Notes: generated by a model not told the origin, from the sequence alone. Numbered from the stretch's first letter, positions 8,272 to 18,063 are shown. The stretch: 64,000 nt of DNA from Nodularia sp. NIES-3585 (GCF_002218065.1 NZ_BDUB01000001.1:4683118-4747117); one strand, 5' to 3'. A program made the numbers and translations.

Positions 8272-11199
8272 TTACTTAGATTCGAGGGTTTCCACGCGGA
8301 AACGCTCTACGGAGGATATCAAGTCACGGGAAACACCTACTAAAAGTTGTAGTGCGCCTGAAACGCGCTGTGCTTCTTGGGAGGTTTCTTGAGCTGTGAG
8401 TTCCACTGATTGCATAACGTGGGCGACAGCACGAGAAGTTTCTGTTTGTTCTACTGTGTCGCTGGTAATGGAGCGCACTAAAGTATCAATACGATTCGCG
8501 ACTTGAATAATATTTTCCAGCGATCGCTTGGCTTCTTCTGCCAATTTAGTGCCTTTAATTACCTGTTGTGTGCCTTCTTCCATTGCGGTCATGACTGAGC
8601 CAGTTTCGCTCTGGATTTGCATGACAATCTGTTCAATTTCCTTTAAGGATTTGGCAGATTTGTCTGCTAGCTGACGCACTTCGTCTGCCACAATGGCAAA
8701 CCCACGTCCGGCATCACCGGCTCTAGCTGCCTCAATACTGGCGTTGAGTGCCAGTAAATTGGTCCGGGAGGCAATTTGAGAAATTAACGCCACAATTTTA
8801 GAAATTTCTTGGGAAGATTCAGCTAGTCGCTTCACCTTGCGGGTAGTTTCCGCTACAGTTTCGCGAATTTCTAAAATACCTGCCACAGTATTTTCCACTG
8901 CTTCCCCACCTTTGAGTGCGATCGCACTGGCATCACCAGCCACAATTTCTGCTTCCCGTGCTGCTTCCGCTACCCTTTGAATTGAGTCAGTCATCACCTG
9001 GACTGAATTTAAGGTTACTCCTAACTCTTCTGCTTGTCGCAAGGCATCACTCGATAAAGCTCTAGCAAATGTTTCGGAATTCGTTGCACCTTTTGTTACC
9101 TCCTTTGCTGCCACTTTTACTTGTTGGACAATATCCCGGAGGTTTTGAATTGTCAGATTAAAGGCATCGGCAACGGCTCCTAGGACATCGGCTGTCACTT
9201 CGGCTTGAACTGTCAAATCCCCTCTAGCAGCGCCTTCCACATCATCTAACAAGCGAATCACTTGACGTTGCAGGTTTTCTTTGGCTTCTTCTTGTTCATC
9301 CGCTTTGCGTTGGGCATCATGTGTAGTTTTAAAAATCACACGAGCCATTTCATTAAAGCCAGTAGACAACCGCCCTAACTCATCTTCGGAATACACCGTG
9401 GCTTGCACATCAAGATTACCGAGGCGGACGGCATCAAACTGAGCTTGCAAGTCCTTGGTAGTCCGGCGAATTTGCTTGAGTGTCAGATTGCCCATAAAGG
9501 CTGCTGTACCAAAACCAGCAACACCCGCAGCCAGTGACATCGCCCAGCCTGTATTCCTCACGGATTCCCGTTGTTCGGGTGGCGCAAAGTTGGTAGTTAC
9601 GAAGCTAACTGTAGCTACAACTAAGGCTGAGAAAATGCCCACTGTGCCAGCCACAAACCAGGGTTTGACATCTAGGGAGGCATTTTCTAAAGGTGCTAGC
9701 CAGCCTTGTTCAACACTAACGTTGGGTTCTAGCTGTGAGACGTTTTTTTCGTTAAATATAGGAACTGCTTCTTGTTCGCCATTCTCTGAACCAGTAATAG
9801 AAAACAGTTCATCGTCGCGTTCTTTAGGTTCATTTTTGGGGTTAGATACCGGGTTTTTAGCTTGTTGTAAGTTCCCACTACTGTCTAATGAACCCGAAAG
9901 CATCGCCACATCATCAAAGCTAGAATTTGTTTCTGTTAAGTCAAATCCGGGAATGTTTCCTAAATCATCAAATTCATCAAAGTCATCTAAAAACTCGATA
10001 TTACTCTGAGAATTTTCGCCCTTTAGTAAACTATTGGTATCTCCATCAGAGCCAAAAGCAGATTTAAAGGCTTCAAAATCAAAACCATCATCAAAGTTAT
10101 CTATATCAACCGCAGAATTACTGGCAATATGCTGGTCTCTTGGCGAATAATTACCATTTAAACTTGAGGATATTTCTTCACCTTCTATTTTCTCTAACCA
10201 ATTATTAGAATCGGACTGAGAGAAATTATCTGAAGAATTATTACTCAAATTATTTGGTTCGGTGGAATCTAGTTTGAGATTCTCCTGGGCCATCAGTAAC
10301 GTTTCGTCTTCCTGGCTATTTGTTTGTAGGTCAAAATTTGCCAGATTTGGCTCTTTGTCAGTTTCTTCAGTCAAATTCTCCGGAGTAGTTTCTAAACTAC
10401 TGCTGGTTGAAGAACTGACTTCGGCAAAAGTTGTATCTTGGACATTTTCATCATAATCTAAAGAATTTTCCTGAGAGTATTCTGTTGCAGTATCTGATAA
10501 AGCCCTAGTAGTTTCTGGCTCATCTACCCTTTCTAGTTCAATCTCCTTTTGCCAGAAAACGGGTAAATCTAGTTCAACTTGCTCATCTTCCCCATTGGTA
10601 TGAGATTCTGTCCGGCTTTGATTTTGATTCAAAGCAAAAGGATCTTCCCTTAAAGATGTGGTTGAATCTGAGGTTTGATTGAATGAAACGCTGTCTTCGG
10701 CGATCTCAAATGGATTGCTTAAGGATAGCTCTTCTACATCTATGAATGGCTGAGGCTCTGCCAAGGAATCCATTGCAAAGGTGCTGTTGCTATCTAAGTT
10801 AGCAAACATCCCCAAATCTTCTAGTTCTGGTGGGTCAGACTCCAGATGATCAGAAATTCCTGTAACATTTATTTGCTCTAGCTGATGATTTTCTTCAGTC
10901 CCAACCGCTAATCCCAGTTCTTCTTCGTATTCATTGATACTTTGCAACCCATTATTGGCAAAACCAATAACTTCTTGATCATCAGACAACTGTAAAACTT
11001 TTTGATACTCTTGTTGTGCAACATCGTACTGCTGCAAAACGTAGTAGATATGACCCCGTAACAAATGGCAATTAGCGTCATCTGGTACGTTCTGCACCAC
11101 TTCATCAACTAAAGTGGCGGCAACTTCATACTTTTGTTGTGCATAGGCTGTACGAGCCTGATTATATGAATCTAGATAATCGTTTAAACTAGCTGCCAT
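8272..11199 (-). CDS. hmpD: Methyl-accepting chemotaxis protein HmpD with TPR N-terminus
   Basis: Chemoreceptor-like protein that should couple through CheW (hmpC) to the HmpE kinase. From the N-terminus: a TPR-like helical segment (about residues 1-90), an acidic low-complexity stretch, two membrane segments (WFVAGTVGIFSALVVATVSF and AMSLAAGVAGFGTAAFMG), two HAMP-like regions, and the MCP signalling hairpin with the conserved tip around ASRTNLLALNASIEAARAGD. There is no periplasmic ligand domain of note between the membrane segments, so sensing is probably cytoplasmic. The start at 11199 is fixed by a strong Shine-Dalgarno run 16 bp after the hmpC stop. A longer frame reading back into hmpC is not credible. 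About 975 residues. Confidence 0.88.
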   Translation of the reverse strand: MAASLNDYLDSYNQARTAYAQQKYEVAATLVDEVVQNVPDDANCHLLRGHIYYVLQQYDVAQQEYQKVLQLSDDQEVIGFANNGLQSINEYEEELGLAVGTEENHQLEQINVTGISDHLESDPPELEDLGMFANLDSNSTFAMDSLAEPQPFIDVEELSLSNPFEIAEDSVSFNQTSDSTTSLREDPFALNQNQSRTESHTNGEDEQVELDLPVFWQKEIELERVDEPETTRALSDTATEYSQENSLDYDENVQDTTFAEVSSSTSSSLETTPENLTEETDKEPNLANFDLQTNSQEDETLLMAQENLKLDSTEPNNLSNNSSDNFSQSDSNNWLEKIEGEEISSSLNGNYSPRDQHIASNSAVDIDNFDDGFDFEAFKSAFGSDGDTNSLLKGENSQSNIEFLDDFDEFDDLGNIPGFDLTETNSSFDDVAMLSGSLDSSGNLQQAKNPVSNPKNEPKERDDELFSITGSENGEQEAVPIFNEKNVSQLEPNVSVEQGWLAPLENASLDVKPWFVAGTVGIFSALVVATVSFVTTNFAPPEQRESVRNTGWAMSLAAGVAGFGTAAFMGNLTLKQIRRTTKDLQAQFDAVRLGNLDVQATVYSEDELGRLSTGFNEMARVIFKTTHDAQRKADEQEEAKENLQRQVIRLLDDVEGAARGDLTVQAEVTADVLGAVADAFNLTIQNLRDIVQQVKVAAKEVTKGATNSETFARALSSDALRQAEELGVTLNSVQVMTDSIQRVAEAAREAEIVAGDASAIALKGGEAVENTVAGILEIRETVAETTRKVKRLAESSQEISKIVALISQIASRTNLLALNASIEAARAGDAGRGFAIVADEVRQLADKSAKSLKEIEQIVMQIQSETGSVMTAMEEGTQQVIKGTKLAEEAKRSLENIIQVANRIDTLVRSITSDTVEQTETSRAVAHVMQSVELTAQETSQEAQRVSGALQLLVGVSRDLISSVERFRVETLESK

Positions 11200-11202
11200 T
11201 TG

Positions 11203-11211
11203 CTCCCTCCC
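11203..11211 (-). promoter_or_regulatory. Ribosome binding site of hmpD
   Basis: On the minus strand GGGAGGGAG precedes the ATG at 11199 by three bases, leaving the GGAGG core about six bases away. This decides the start 20 codons inside the longest open frame. Confidence 0.75.
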
Positions 11212-11215
11212 AATT

Positions 11216-11746
11216 TCATCCTGCCCACCTCGCACTCCGCAAAATTGCCATTTGATCAAGCAGTCTTAAGCACTGTTTATTACTAGCATTTATTAACCAC
11301 TCTCCACGTAAAAACGGAGTCATAGTATCGGGTAAATTAGTTGGTGGCATTAAATTCTGGATATCTAGCCAGTCCATACCACCAATTTTTTCTACCGCTA
11401 AACCCACGATTGTGTCTTGCTCTTCAATGGCAATCACCGGAATTTCGGCTCTATCTGTGTTTAATGCGGTTACCTCACCTAGGAATTGTCCCAAATCAGC
11501 CACCCAGATGACTCGACCTCGTAAATTTAGAGTACCCAAAAGTAAAGGAGAAGCATTAGGAATCGGTGTAATTCGATCAGGACTTAGTTCCATGACCTCT
11601 CGGATACCAGTAGCTGGTAATGCAAATTCCTGGTCTGAGGGAATATAAAACCGCAAATGTAATTCACCTTCAGGACTTTCTACTTGCAGTTCTGGTCGAA
11701 ACTGATCTTGACCACTACCAGTTAAAAAGTCCGGTTTGCTGACCAT
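11216..11746 (-). CDS. hmpC: CheW-like coupling protein HmpC
   Basis: Single CheW domain (176 residues) linking the receptor HmpD to the kinase HmpE. The beta-rich CheW pattern is visible: FYIPSDQEFALPATGIREVMEL, then the conserved NLRGRVIWVADLGQFLG, and a C-terminal LRLLD segment. It lies 7 bp downstream of the CheY gene and 16 bp upstream of hmpD, so the three genes are surely one transcript. Confidence 0.88.
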   Translation of the reverse strand: MVSKPDFLTGSGQDQFRPELQVESPEGELHLRFYIPSDQEFALPATGIREVMELSPDRITPIPNASPLLLGTLNLRGRVIWVADLGQFLGEVTALNTDRAEIPVIAIEEQDTIVGLAVEKIGGMDWLDIQNLMPPTNLPDTMTPFLRGEWLINASNKQCLRLLDQMAILRSARWAG

Positions 11747-11753
11747 ATCGTTT

Positions 11754-12119
11754 TTATCCTCGCAGCAGTTGTTTGACTGTTCCCACCAATTCGGTTGGTT
11801 GAAACGGTTTGGCTATGTAAGCATCTGCACCTTGCTTCATACCCCAGTAGCGATCAAATTCTTCACCTTTAGAAGAACACATCACTACGGGGACGTTTTG
11901 GGTTTTCGGGTTAGATTTTAACCGCCGACACAGTTCATAGCCGTTCATCCGGGGCATAACAATATCCAACACCACTAAATCTGGAGGGGCAGTTTGAATT
12001 GCCTCCAATGCTTCTACTCCGTCATTGGCATGGGTAACTATTAAACCACTTGCTTTCAGGAGGTCTGTAATCATCTCCCGTTGTGCGATACTGTCTTCCA
12101 CAATCAGAACTGTACTCAT
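11754..12119 (-). CDS. hmpB: CheY-like response regulator HmpB
   Basis: Stand-alone receiver domain of 121 residues. The acidic pair ED at positions 8-9, the phospho-acceptor D52 (VVLDIVMPRMNG) and conserved K104 (AKPF) are all present, so it should be phosphorylated by HmpE. No output domain follows. Separated from hmpA upstream by about 170 bp with no other gene, and 7 bp before hmpC. Confidence 0.9.
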   Translation of the reverse strand: MSTVLIVEDSIAQREMITDLLKASGLIVTHANDGVEALEAIQTAPPDLVVLDIVMPRMNGYELCRRLKSNPKTQNVPVVMCSSKGEEFDRYWGMKQGADAYIAKPFQPTELVGTVKQLLRG

Positions 12120-12292
12120 AAATGCCTATCTACCTCTTGATGTAGACGTTCCTTGTTGGAACATTCCCTGATCCCCCGCAAATATTTAGTGTATAAATTA
12201 ATTTTATTGTTTCACTAAGTGTATTAGATAATAACTTGGTACTTGAGTCAGATGATTCTGTGATAACATCTTTTTCCCTAGATTTTATGGAA

Positions 12293-13516
12293 TCAATAAG
12301 TATGACATTTTGTTGGTGTCCTTTGATAAGACTGTACGTTTATATATTTTTCTACGAGCATGAGTAACTCAGTATCCCCAAAGGGCTTGGTTAAATAATC
12401 TGTGGCTCCAAACATCGTCGCCCTGACTCGATCTATAAATTGGTCTTTACCAGTTAGCATGATAATCGGGATATTTTGAAAGGCGCTACTGTGCCGCAAC
12501 ATGGCACAAATCTCGTAACCATCCAATTCTGGCATCGCAATGTCACACAAGATTAAATCTGGCTGGAGTTGAAAAATCAGACTGATAGCCTCTAGGGGAT
12601 TGGTCAAAGCGATCGCTTCATATCCCTGTTGCTTTAATATAGACTCTACAGTTTCACAGATAGTTTTAGTATCATCAATACATATTACTCGCACTTTGTA
12701 CTTATCATCGACTTCTGAAGTTTCTCTGTGTGTCGGCAGATTACTTGTATTTGCATATACTAGTTGTAGCCAACCCTGTTGTACGTATGGATATATGGCT
12801 TTAGCCACTGTCAAAATATCTCGGTTGAGATGGCGAGCTAGTTGACGCAGGGTTGTATTCCCATCTGCCCAACGCTGTAGCTTATTGATTGTTGCGCCTG
12901 GAAGTGAAGATTTTAGTTGCACCATATCAGCGAGGATTGGTAATTGTTCAGAAGACTGAATATGTGGATAAAGCTGTTTCCATGCCTGTATTTGCTGTGT
13001 GGCTTTGTGTACTAAAGGGGCAACTTCTAAGTTGGTTAATTGGGGGGTAAGCGTCGTACCCTGCCGAAAAATAAAACTACCTTGGTGTAAACTCAGCAGG
13101 TCAAAGATTGTCTCATAGACCAAGCTATGGATAATACTATGCCCTACTTTGGGGTCGATGATATTCCGTTCTAACAATGCCCAGAGATAGCCATACTCTG
13201 GTGCATTCTGTGAACCTAGAGAGGCCAGTTGCTGTTCGTCAAGTCGCGTCTCGACACGGTAATGACGTAAGTAATCATCAATCCGTGACAAATTAGTATC
13301 ACCCTGTTGAGAGTAGATAATTTGACCGTTGACAAAGAAGACGAACCAAAACTTTTTTTCACTATTCGATGAATGGTGATGTCTAGTTGTCTCGTGATTT
13401 GTGAGTTTCTCGTTGTTGTGAAAGCAGGCTTCCACCAAAAGTTGTCCCGTTCGCTGTCCTAACGAAATCAATTGCAGGATACTGCGAATATCAATTTCAA
13501 TTAAATTTCCCTGCAT
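12293..13516 (-). CDS. hmpA: PatA-like response regulator HmpA
   Basis: First gene of the minus-strand chemotaxis run. The N-terminal two thirds is a PATAN/DUF4388-type domain (opening MQGNLIEIDIRSILQLISLG, the hallmark of PatA-family regulators). It is followed by a C-terminal receiver with phospho-acceptor near D325 (LILCDIAMPELDG) and the conserved KPF lysine. Proteins of this architecture act at the start of cyanobacterial phototaxis and hormogonium clusters. A histidine-rich insertion (RHHHSSNSEK) interrupts the N-terminal domain near residue 45. A purine-rich AGGAGAG sits 17 to 11 bp before the ATG. Transcribed divergently from hmpF. Confidence 0.85.
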   Translation of the reverse strand: MQGNLIEIDIRSILQLISLGQRTGQLLVEACFHNNEKLTNHETTRHHHSSNSEKKFWFVFFVNGQIIYSQQGDTNLSRIDDYLRHYRVETRLDEQQLASLGSQNAPEYGYLWALLERNIIDPKVGHSIIHSLVYETIFDLLSLHQGSFIFRQGTTLTPQLTNLEVAPLVHKATQQIQAWKQLYPHIQSSEQLPILADMVQLKSSLPGATINKLQRWADGNTTLRQLARHLNRDILTVAKAIYPYVQQGWLQLVYANTSNLPTHRETSEVDDKYKVRVICIDDTKTICETVESILKQQGYEAIALTNPLEAISLIFQLQPDLILCDIAMPELDGYEICAMLRHSSAFQNIPIIMLTGKDQFIDRVRATMFGATDYLTKPFGDTELLMLVEKYINVQSYQRTPTKCHTY

Positions 13517-13917
13517 TTAGGTTGAAGGCTCTCCTGATGATTCCATTCATATTTTCTGTTAATTTTGCTCATTAAGTGTCCACTGTTTTAGCAGATGAAT
13601 CAGGTATTATTACACAACATATGATTTCCTTTACAACTAGTCCCACTTAGGGGATACATTTAGCTACAAAATGTAAACTTTTGTAATATGTTTGATTAAA
13701 CCTAGTGGTAACACGGAAGTCATCACTCCTAACATCAGTACAAAATATAAAGGCATAACGAAATTATTTCTATAAATATCAAGACACTTATTTTACGTCT
13801 AAAATTAGTTTTATCTGTCTTTATTTCCTAAAGTTAGGTAAAATAAAGGCAAATTAACAGTATTATCTCAGGTATATACCCTAAGACGGACATCAAGTAC
13901 ACAAGAGGACAAGCGGT
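13517..13917. other. Divergent intergenic region between hmpA and hmpF
   Basis: AT-rich 401-bp gap expected to carry the two opposing promoters. I see no open frame or clear hairpin. A Shine-Dalgarno-like AGAGGA lies 9 bp before the hmpF GTG. Published hmp promoters use hormogonium sigma factors, but I cannot identify their box by eye here. Confidence 0.45.
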
Positions 13918-15678
13918 GTGCTGTATTTAGCAGAAGTACAAAAACAGAAAGGCGGCTTACTCAGTGGTGGAGCTAAAACCGAACTGAAACTGCTAGCGTG
14001 TCAGCGAACCGACCAGAATTGGAGTACTGTGTCGGAAGAAGCAATTAGCGCCGAGGACGCTAGTAGATTAAATGATGGCGCACTAGTACTGGTGGAAATG
14101 AATCCGAATCGGCAATTGCAGCGGATTCAAGAGGCTGGACGGCCATTAGTTAACATTTTGCAAAATTTTTCCCGTCAGTTGGAAAAATTTAAGCTCAAGG
14201 AAGAGGAAATTGATCAGTGGAAAGAGTCCCTAACGTTTCAGGCGCAAGAAATGAATCGCCGTGAAATGGATATGGAGGCTCGTTTAGAACATTTACAAGA
14301 AATGGAGTCAGAGTTTCAACGTCTGGAGTCACAACAACAAGAAGTTGAAACTAACCGCGAGCAAATTTCACAGTTGCAAGCAGAAGTTGAACGTAACCGA
14401 CAGGAACTAGAAGGCGCTTGGGAACATTTGCGAGGTGAGCAACGCCGCCTAGAGGAGTTTCAGGCAGATTTCCCACAGGGTCAGGTTTTAGATGCAGATC
14501 AAAGCCGGGTGATGGGGGAGTTACTTGAGCGCTTGTCTAATAGAGTTGCACACACGGAAACTGTCAGGGAACACCTGAATCTAGCTTTTGAATTAGTCGA
14601 AAGCCAGCAAGCTATTTTAAACCCACATTGGGAAAAACTAGAGCAGCAAAGAATTGTAGCGACTCAACAGCAAGAAGAAATTGACCGCCTAGGGCAAACT
14701 TTAAGCGATCGCCAAAACGCATGGCAACAAGCACGGGATTTTTTGGCACAGCAAAAAGCCCAATTAAAAGTGAAGACTGCAACTCTTGCCAGTAAGCAAG
14801 ATTATGTTCAGATAGTTAAGGAACAGTTGGAACAACAGGATCTGTTACATCAACAAATTCGCTGTTTGGCCGCGACTTCTGGTGATGTAGTCCTGAGCCA
14901 GCAAGTTGATGTCGAAGCTTTGGAACGCATGACTTTAGAAGAACTAAAAAAAGTAATACAAGACTTGACTTATAAGTTGGAAATGGATTCTAGCTTTGTC
15001 CACGATCAGGAGCAAGAACTGACATATAAGCAGGAAACTATAGAGCAATTGCAAAATCAGATAAAGGAAGCAGCCGAGCCAGATCAAGTCAATTTGGCAA
15101 CGGAACTGGCGGATGAAAAAGACCTATATCAGATGTTAAACGAAACTTTGGTAGGGCAACGCCGCAATTTGCTACAACGGCAGAAGTTGATTAAGCAACA
15201 CGAAAATATCCTTTTGCGACGACAAGGGCATACTGTTACTCAAACTGAAGAAGCTAATCAAATAGATTTTGCGCCGATATTGTTACAGATGAAAAATCAG
15301 CGACAACAACAGTCGCAAGAACTACAAAAGTTGGAATATGACATAGAGCAGATGCTTGCTGCTATTGAGATGGACCAAGGGATGATTGACAATCAAACCC
15401 AAGAGCAAAATCAAAAGCAGCAAGAATGTCAGGAAATGGAAACAAATTTGCTATCGCTGCGACTAGCAACTGCTGAATGTTGGGGTCGTGTCAATCTGTA
15501 TCAAGAGGCTTTACAACCGATTCAGGATTATCTTGACGGATTACGGCATAAGCTGCAAGAAATTGCCGCGTCTTTGGCTCAAATTCAAGAAACTGGTGAC
15601 TATCAACTCCAGACTATTAATGAAATGCGTCACACTCTCCAAAGTTTGGTGTCTCAACCAGAGTTGCTAGCTTCTTAG
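13918..15678 (+). CDS. hmpF: Coiled-coil pilus motility regulator HmpF
   Basis: 586-residue protein that is almost wholly coiled coil, rich in Gln, Glu and Leu from about residue 95 to the end, after a compact N-terminal segment (MLYLAEVQKQKGGLLSGG). In Nostoc punctiforme HmpF is a filament-specific coiled-coil protein that localises dynamically to the cell poles and activates type IV pili under control of the hmp system. Position divergent from hmpA and protein character both fit. Starts at GTG with AGAGGA upstream. Its 3' end overlaps the convergent tilS gene by 12 bp. Alternative reading: a generic SMC-like coiled-coil protein, which the context makes less likely. Confidence 0.87.
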   Translation: MLYLAEVQKQKGGLLSGGAKTELKLLACQRTDQNWSTVSEEAISAEDASRLNDGALVLVEMNPNRQLQRIQEAGRPLVNILQNFSRQLEKFKLKEEEIDQWKESLTFQAQEMNRREMDMEARLEHLQEMESEFQRLESQQQEVETNREQISQLQAEVERNRQELEGAWEHLRGEQRRLEEFQADFPQGQVLDADQSRVMGELLERLSNRVAHTETVREHLNLAFELVESQQAILNPHWEKLEQQRIVATQQQEEIDRLGQTLSDRQNAWQQARDFLAQQKAQLKVKTATLASKQDYVQIVKEQLEQQDLLHQQIRCLAATSGDVVLSQQVDVEALERMTLEELKKVIQDLTYKLEMDSSFVHDQEQELTYKQETIEQLQNQIKEAAEPDQVNLATELADEKDLYQMLNETLVGQRRNLLQRQKLIKQHENILLRRQGHTVTQTEEANQIDFAPILLQMKNQRQQQSQELQKLEYDIEQMLAAIEMDQGMIDNQTQEQNQKQQECQEMETNLLSLRLATAECWGRVNLYQEALQPIQDYLDGLRHKLQEIAASLAQIQETGDYQLQTINEMRHTLQSLVSQPELLAS

Positions 15679-16677
15679 ACAGATCCAATCGCCTTGGACT
15701 AGGGCGATCGCACCGCCAGGAAATGGATCGGTTTGCGAACGATTTGGTGCTATGATTAACGCCGTTAATTTTTCAATGTGTTCAAAACTCGGTGCGTCAG
15801 TTAGTATTTGTTGCAATATCTGTCGCATCACGCGACGTTGCAATGCTAACGGTGCTGTTTGCAATACGCGGCGATTTAACCTGAAGTTAGTCCCATTTCC
15901 CCCACTCTCAGACGCGATAAATCGCGTCTCTACGAGTTCTGTCGCTGTCTCCCTCAATTCCTGGGCGGCTTGCTCTAAATATTCCACTTCGGCTTGCAGT
16001 AGTTCTGCTGTTTGAGCTAAGGCGGATTCTACCTTGGGGTTAAAATTTGTTTGTAAATATGGGATTAACTCTTGGCGAATACGGTTGCGGGCATATTTGA
16101 CATCTTGATTAGTCGAATCTTCCCAAATTGGGAGATTAAAGTCTTGACAAAATTGCTCTGTTTGTGGGCGACTAATTTCTAAAAGCGGACGCACTAAGAA
16201 AATATTCGTTATGAGTTGCCTTTGCCAAGTGAGTGCTTGTAACCCATCAGCACCAGTCCCGCGGATTAAGTTGTAAAGCAGAGTTTCGGCGCGATCGCTG
16301 GCAGTATGTCCTGTAACTATATACTGGTAATTATTGACTTGAGCGATCGCACTCAAAGCTTCATACCGCCAATTACGTGCCGCCGCTTCACTATTTAATG
16401 GCTGTGTTGCTGTTTCTAAATAAAAAGATACACCCCAACTTCTCGCTAATTTTTCCACATGATGAGCATTAGCTTCAGAATCAGTACGCCAGCAATGATC
16501 ACAATGGGCGATACCTAAATCCCATCCCCATTTGGGTTGTAAATCTAACAGCAATTTAATTAAACACAGAGAATCTTGACCACCAGAAACCGCAACTAAT
16601 AGCCTTTGATGACGCTCAAATAAGTGGCGCGAGCGAATGGTACGATGTATTTTCGCGTGTAAGGCACTCCATACCAT
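15667..16677 (-). CDS. tilS: tRNA(Ile)-lysidine synthetase TilS
   Basis: Converts the wobble cytidine of the AUA-reading tRNA-Ile to lysidine using ATP and lysine, an essential step in decoding. The PP-loop SGGQDS lies at residues 31-36, followed by the TilS-typical HCDHCWR and the TGHTASDRAET segment. At 336 residues it is the short form common in cyanobacteria, lacking the extra C-terminal domain of E. coli TilS. Near residue 255 a palindromic repeat is read through in frame as VETRFIAS. The 3' end overlaps hmpF. Confidence 0.92.
   Translation of the reverse strand: MVWSALHAKIHRTIRSRHLFERHQRLLVAVSGGQDSLCLIKLLLDLQPKWGWDLGIAHCDHCWRTDSEANAHHVEKLARSWGVSFYLETATQPLNSEAAARNWRYEALSAIAQVNNYQYIVTGHTASDRAETLLYNLIRGTGADGLQALTWQRQLITNIFLVRPLLEISRPQTEQFCQDFNLPIWEDSTNQDVKYARNRIRQELIPYLQTNFNPKVESALAQTAELLQAEVEYLEQAAQELRETATELVETRFIASESGGNGTNFRLNRRVLQTAPLALQRRVMRQILQQILTDAPSFEHIEKLTALIIAPNRSQTDPFPGGAIALVQGDWICLRS
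15910..15929. repeat. Palindromic AGACGCGAT repeat inside tilS
   Basis: AGACGCGAT-AA-ATCGCGTCT, a perfect 9-bp palindrome with a 2-bp spacer, lies within the tilS coding frame. The same palindrome recurs at 22078, 27294 and 29436 in intergenic or gene-end positions, so this is a dispersed repeat that has entered a gene without breaking it. Confidence 0.75.
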
Positions 16678-16761
16678 TTTTATGAATTAACCGCATACAA
16701 ACCCAGATATTGTTTATTATCTATGATTGGCTTTGCATTTGTTCGAGTTGTTGATAATTTT

Positions 16762-17322
16762 TTAAACCCCTCGTGATTTCCCATATAGCCAAGAACTAAA
16801 CACACGACTCACCCAAGGCATGACAATATAAGTTAACAATGCCACCATCACGGCGGAAATAATCAATGAAATCATCACAGCAGGTAAGTTGCGAAGCAAG
16901 GGTGTTAAAAGTCTATTCAGCACATTAATTAATACAGATACAACTGCCCAAGTTAACAATGCTGTTTTATATCGAGGTGGAGTTTTGAGTGGTTGACCGG
17001 GAAGAGAAAACCAAGCTGATAATCCGTTAATTTGCTGAATATGAGGGTCAGATCGAACTAAATTTTGAGCTTGATTCAGCCAATATTCGCGATCGCGTGA
17101 TGTCATCCATACCTTCAAATTTTCATAGCCGTCAAATCGGAAGATAATTACATATTCTGGACGCACACCTGGTTGTGGGCGAATTACATTTGTGCCTAAA
17201 TGGCCAGCATAACTCGCACAAGCACTGGTAATATCTTTTAACCAAGTCTCATAAGCGCTTTCGCATCCTGGTTTCACAATTTGTGAAATGACAACGGTGA
17301 CAATGTGATCTTCTTGTTCCAT
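16762..17322 (-). CDS. ABM-domain protein with C-terminal membrane segments
   Basis: 186 residues. The first 105 or so match the antibiotic-biosynthesis-monooxygenase (ABM) ferredoxin-like fold (VTVVISQIVKPGCESAYETW, YVIIFRFDGYENLKVW). The last 75 form two hydrophobic segments (LLTWAVVSVLINVLNRLL and AVMISLIISAVMVALLTYIV). This fused form is widespread but its substrate is not known. It lies 20 bp after an acetyltransferase gene on the same strand, so the two are probably cotranscribed. Confidence 0.75.
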   Translation of the reverse strand: MEQEDHIVTVVISQIVKPGCESAYETWLKDITSACASYAGHLGTNVIRPQPGVRPEYVIIFRFDGYENLKVWMTSRDREYWLNQAQNLVRSDPHIQQINGLSAWFSLPGQPLKTPPRYKTALLTWAVVSVLINVLNRLLTPLLRNLPAVMISLIISAVMVALLTYIVMPWVSRVFSSWLYGKSRGV

Positions 17323-17342
17323 TTCAATTAGTTATGTCGCCA

Positions 17343-17852
17343 TCAAGCTGTTTCATAATCTTTTGATACACGCTCATTTTCTCGTACTAATATCACAAAA
17401 GGCACACCCTGGTATTGATGCTCAAAATTATCAACAGTGTGAAACCCCACTCCATACCATACCTGGAGGGCGCGCTGATTAAATGCCGCAATCGTCACCC
17501 GCATAATAGGAGGATCAAACGTCTGTTGAGCAAAATCTAGAACTGCTGCAACATAATAGCACCCCCGACCTTGCCCTGTTAAATTTGGGCAAATACCCAT
17601 GCCAATATCCAGCGCTGGCGTACTGTAATCACCTCCAGGTACTTGACCATCCTCACCAAAACTACAATAACCAATAAACTCTCTTGATTCTTCAAAAATA
17701 CCGTAAAAGTTATTCCGAGGATTGAGAAAATAGTGTGTGTTTTGTTCAATTTCGTCGGGGTTTAAATTGTAGTAATCATAAGGTGCGTCATAATTCCACC
17801 CAGATATCTCTCGTGCATTTGCTTCATCCCAAGATTGAATACTCAATGACAT
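17343..17852 (-). CDS. GNAT-family N-acetyltransferase
   Basis: 169-residue protein with GNAT features: a beta-strand with GIFEESREFIGYCSF, the acetyl-CoA binding loop (GICPNLTGQGRG), and a late segment (RVTIAAFNQRALQVWYGVGF) typical of the family. Substrate cannot be inferred. Same strand as the ABM-domain gene immediately downstream. Confidence 0.8.
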   Translation of the reverse strand: MSLSIQSWDEANAREISGWNYDAPYDYYNLNPDEIEQNTHYFLNPRNNFYGIFEESREFIGYCSFGEDGQVPGGDYSTPALDIGMGICPNLTGQGRGCYYVAAVLDFAQQTFDPPIMRVTIAAFNQRALQVWYGVGFHTVDNFEHQYQGVPFVILVRENERVSKDYETA

Positions 17853-17931
17853 TGGTAATAATTTTAGCTAGTAATAAATCCACGGTTGTATCCGGATAAA
17901 TCGGGAGTAATCCTGAATTTTCCATATTCAC

Positions 17932-18051
17932 CTACCACTGTAATTGAATAGCGCCACCAAACTTACGCATTTCTGCAAAAAATTGTCCTGGCGCGCCCCC
18001 ATCTGGAAGTGTTCCCAGATAGACTGCGGTTTCGGCTCTTTGTGAGGGAAT
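17932..18051 (-). pseudogene. C-terminal remnant of a short-chain dehydrogenase
   Basis: Read on the minus strand, 39 codons before a stop at 17932 give AETAVYLGTLPDGGAPGQFF followed by a short tail ending QLQW, the typical C-terminal end of SDR-family reductases. No start exists and the frame meets a stop (TAA) exactly where the TnpB element begins. The upstream part of the gene is not found on the other side of the element, so the rest has been lost. Confidence 0.65.
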
Positions 18052-18063
18052 TTAAGGCAAAAA

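Noticed and set aside
2985-13516. Assignment to a phototaxis (pix/ptx) cluster instead of hmp
   Set aside because: No GAF/bilin-binding photoreceptor domain is seen in the receptor, and the divergent HmpF-type coiled-coil gene points to hmp.
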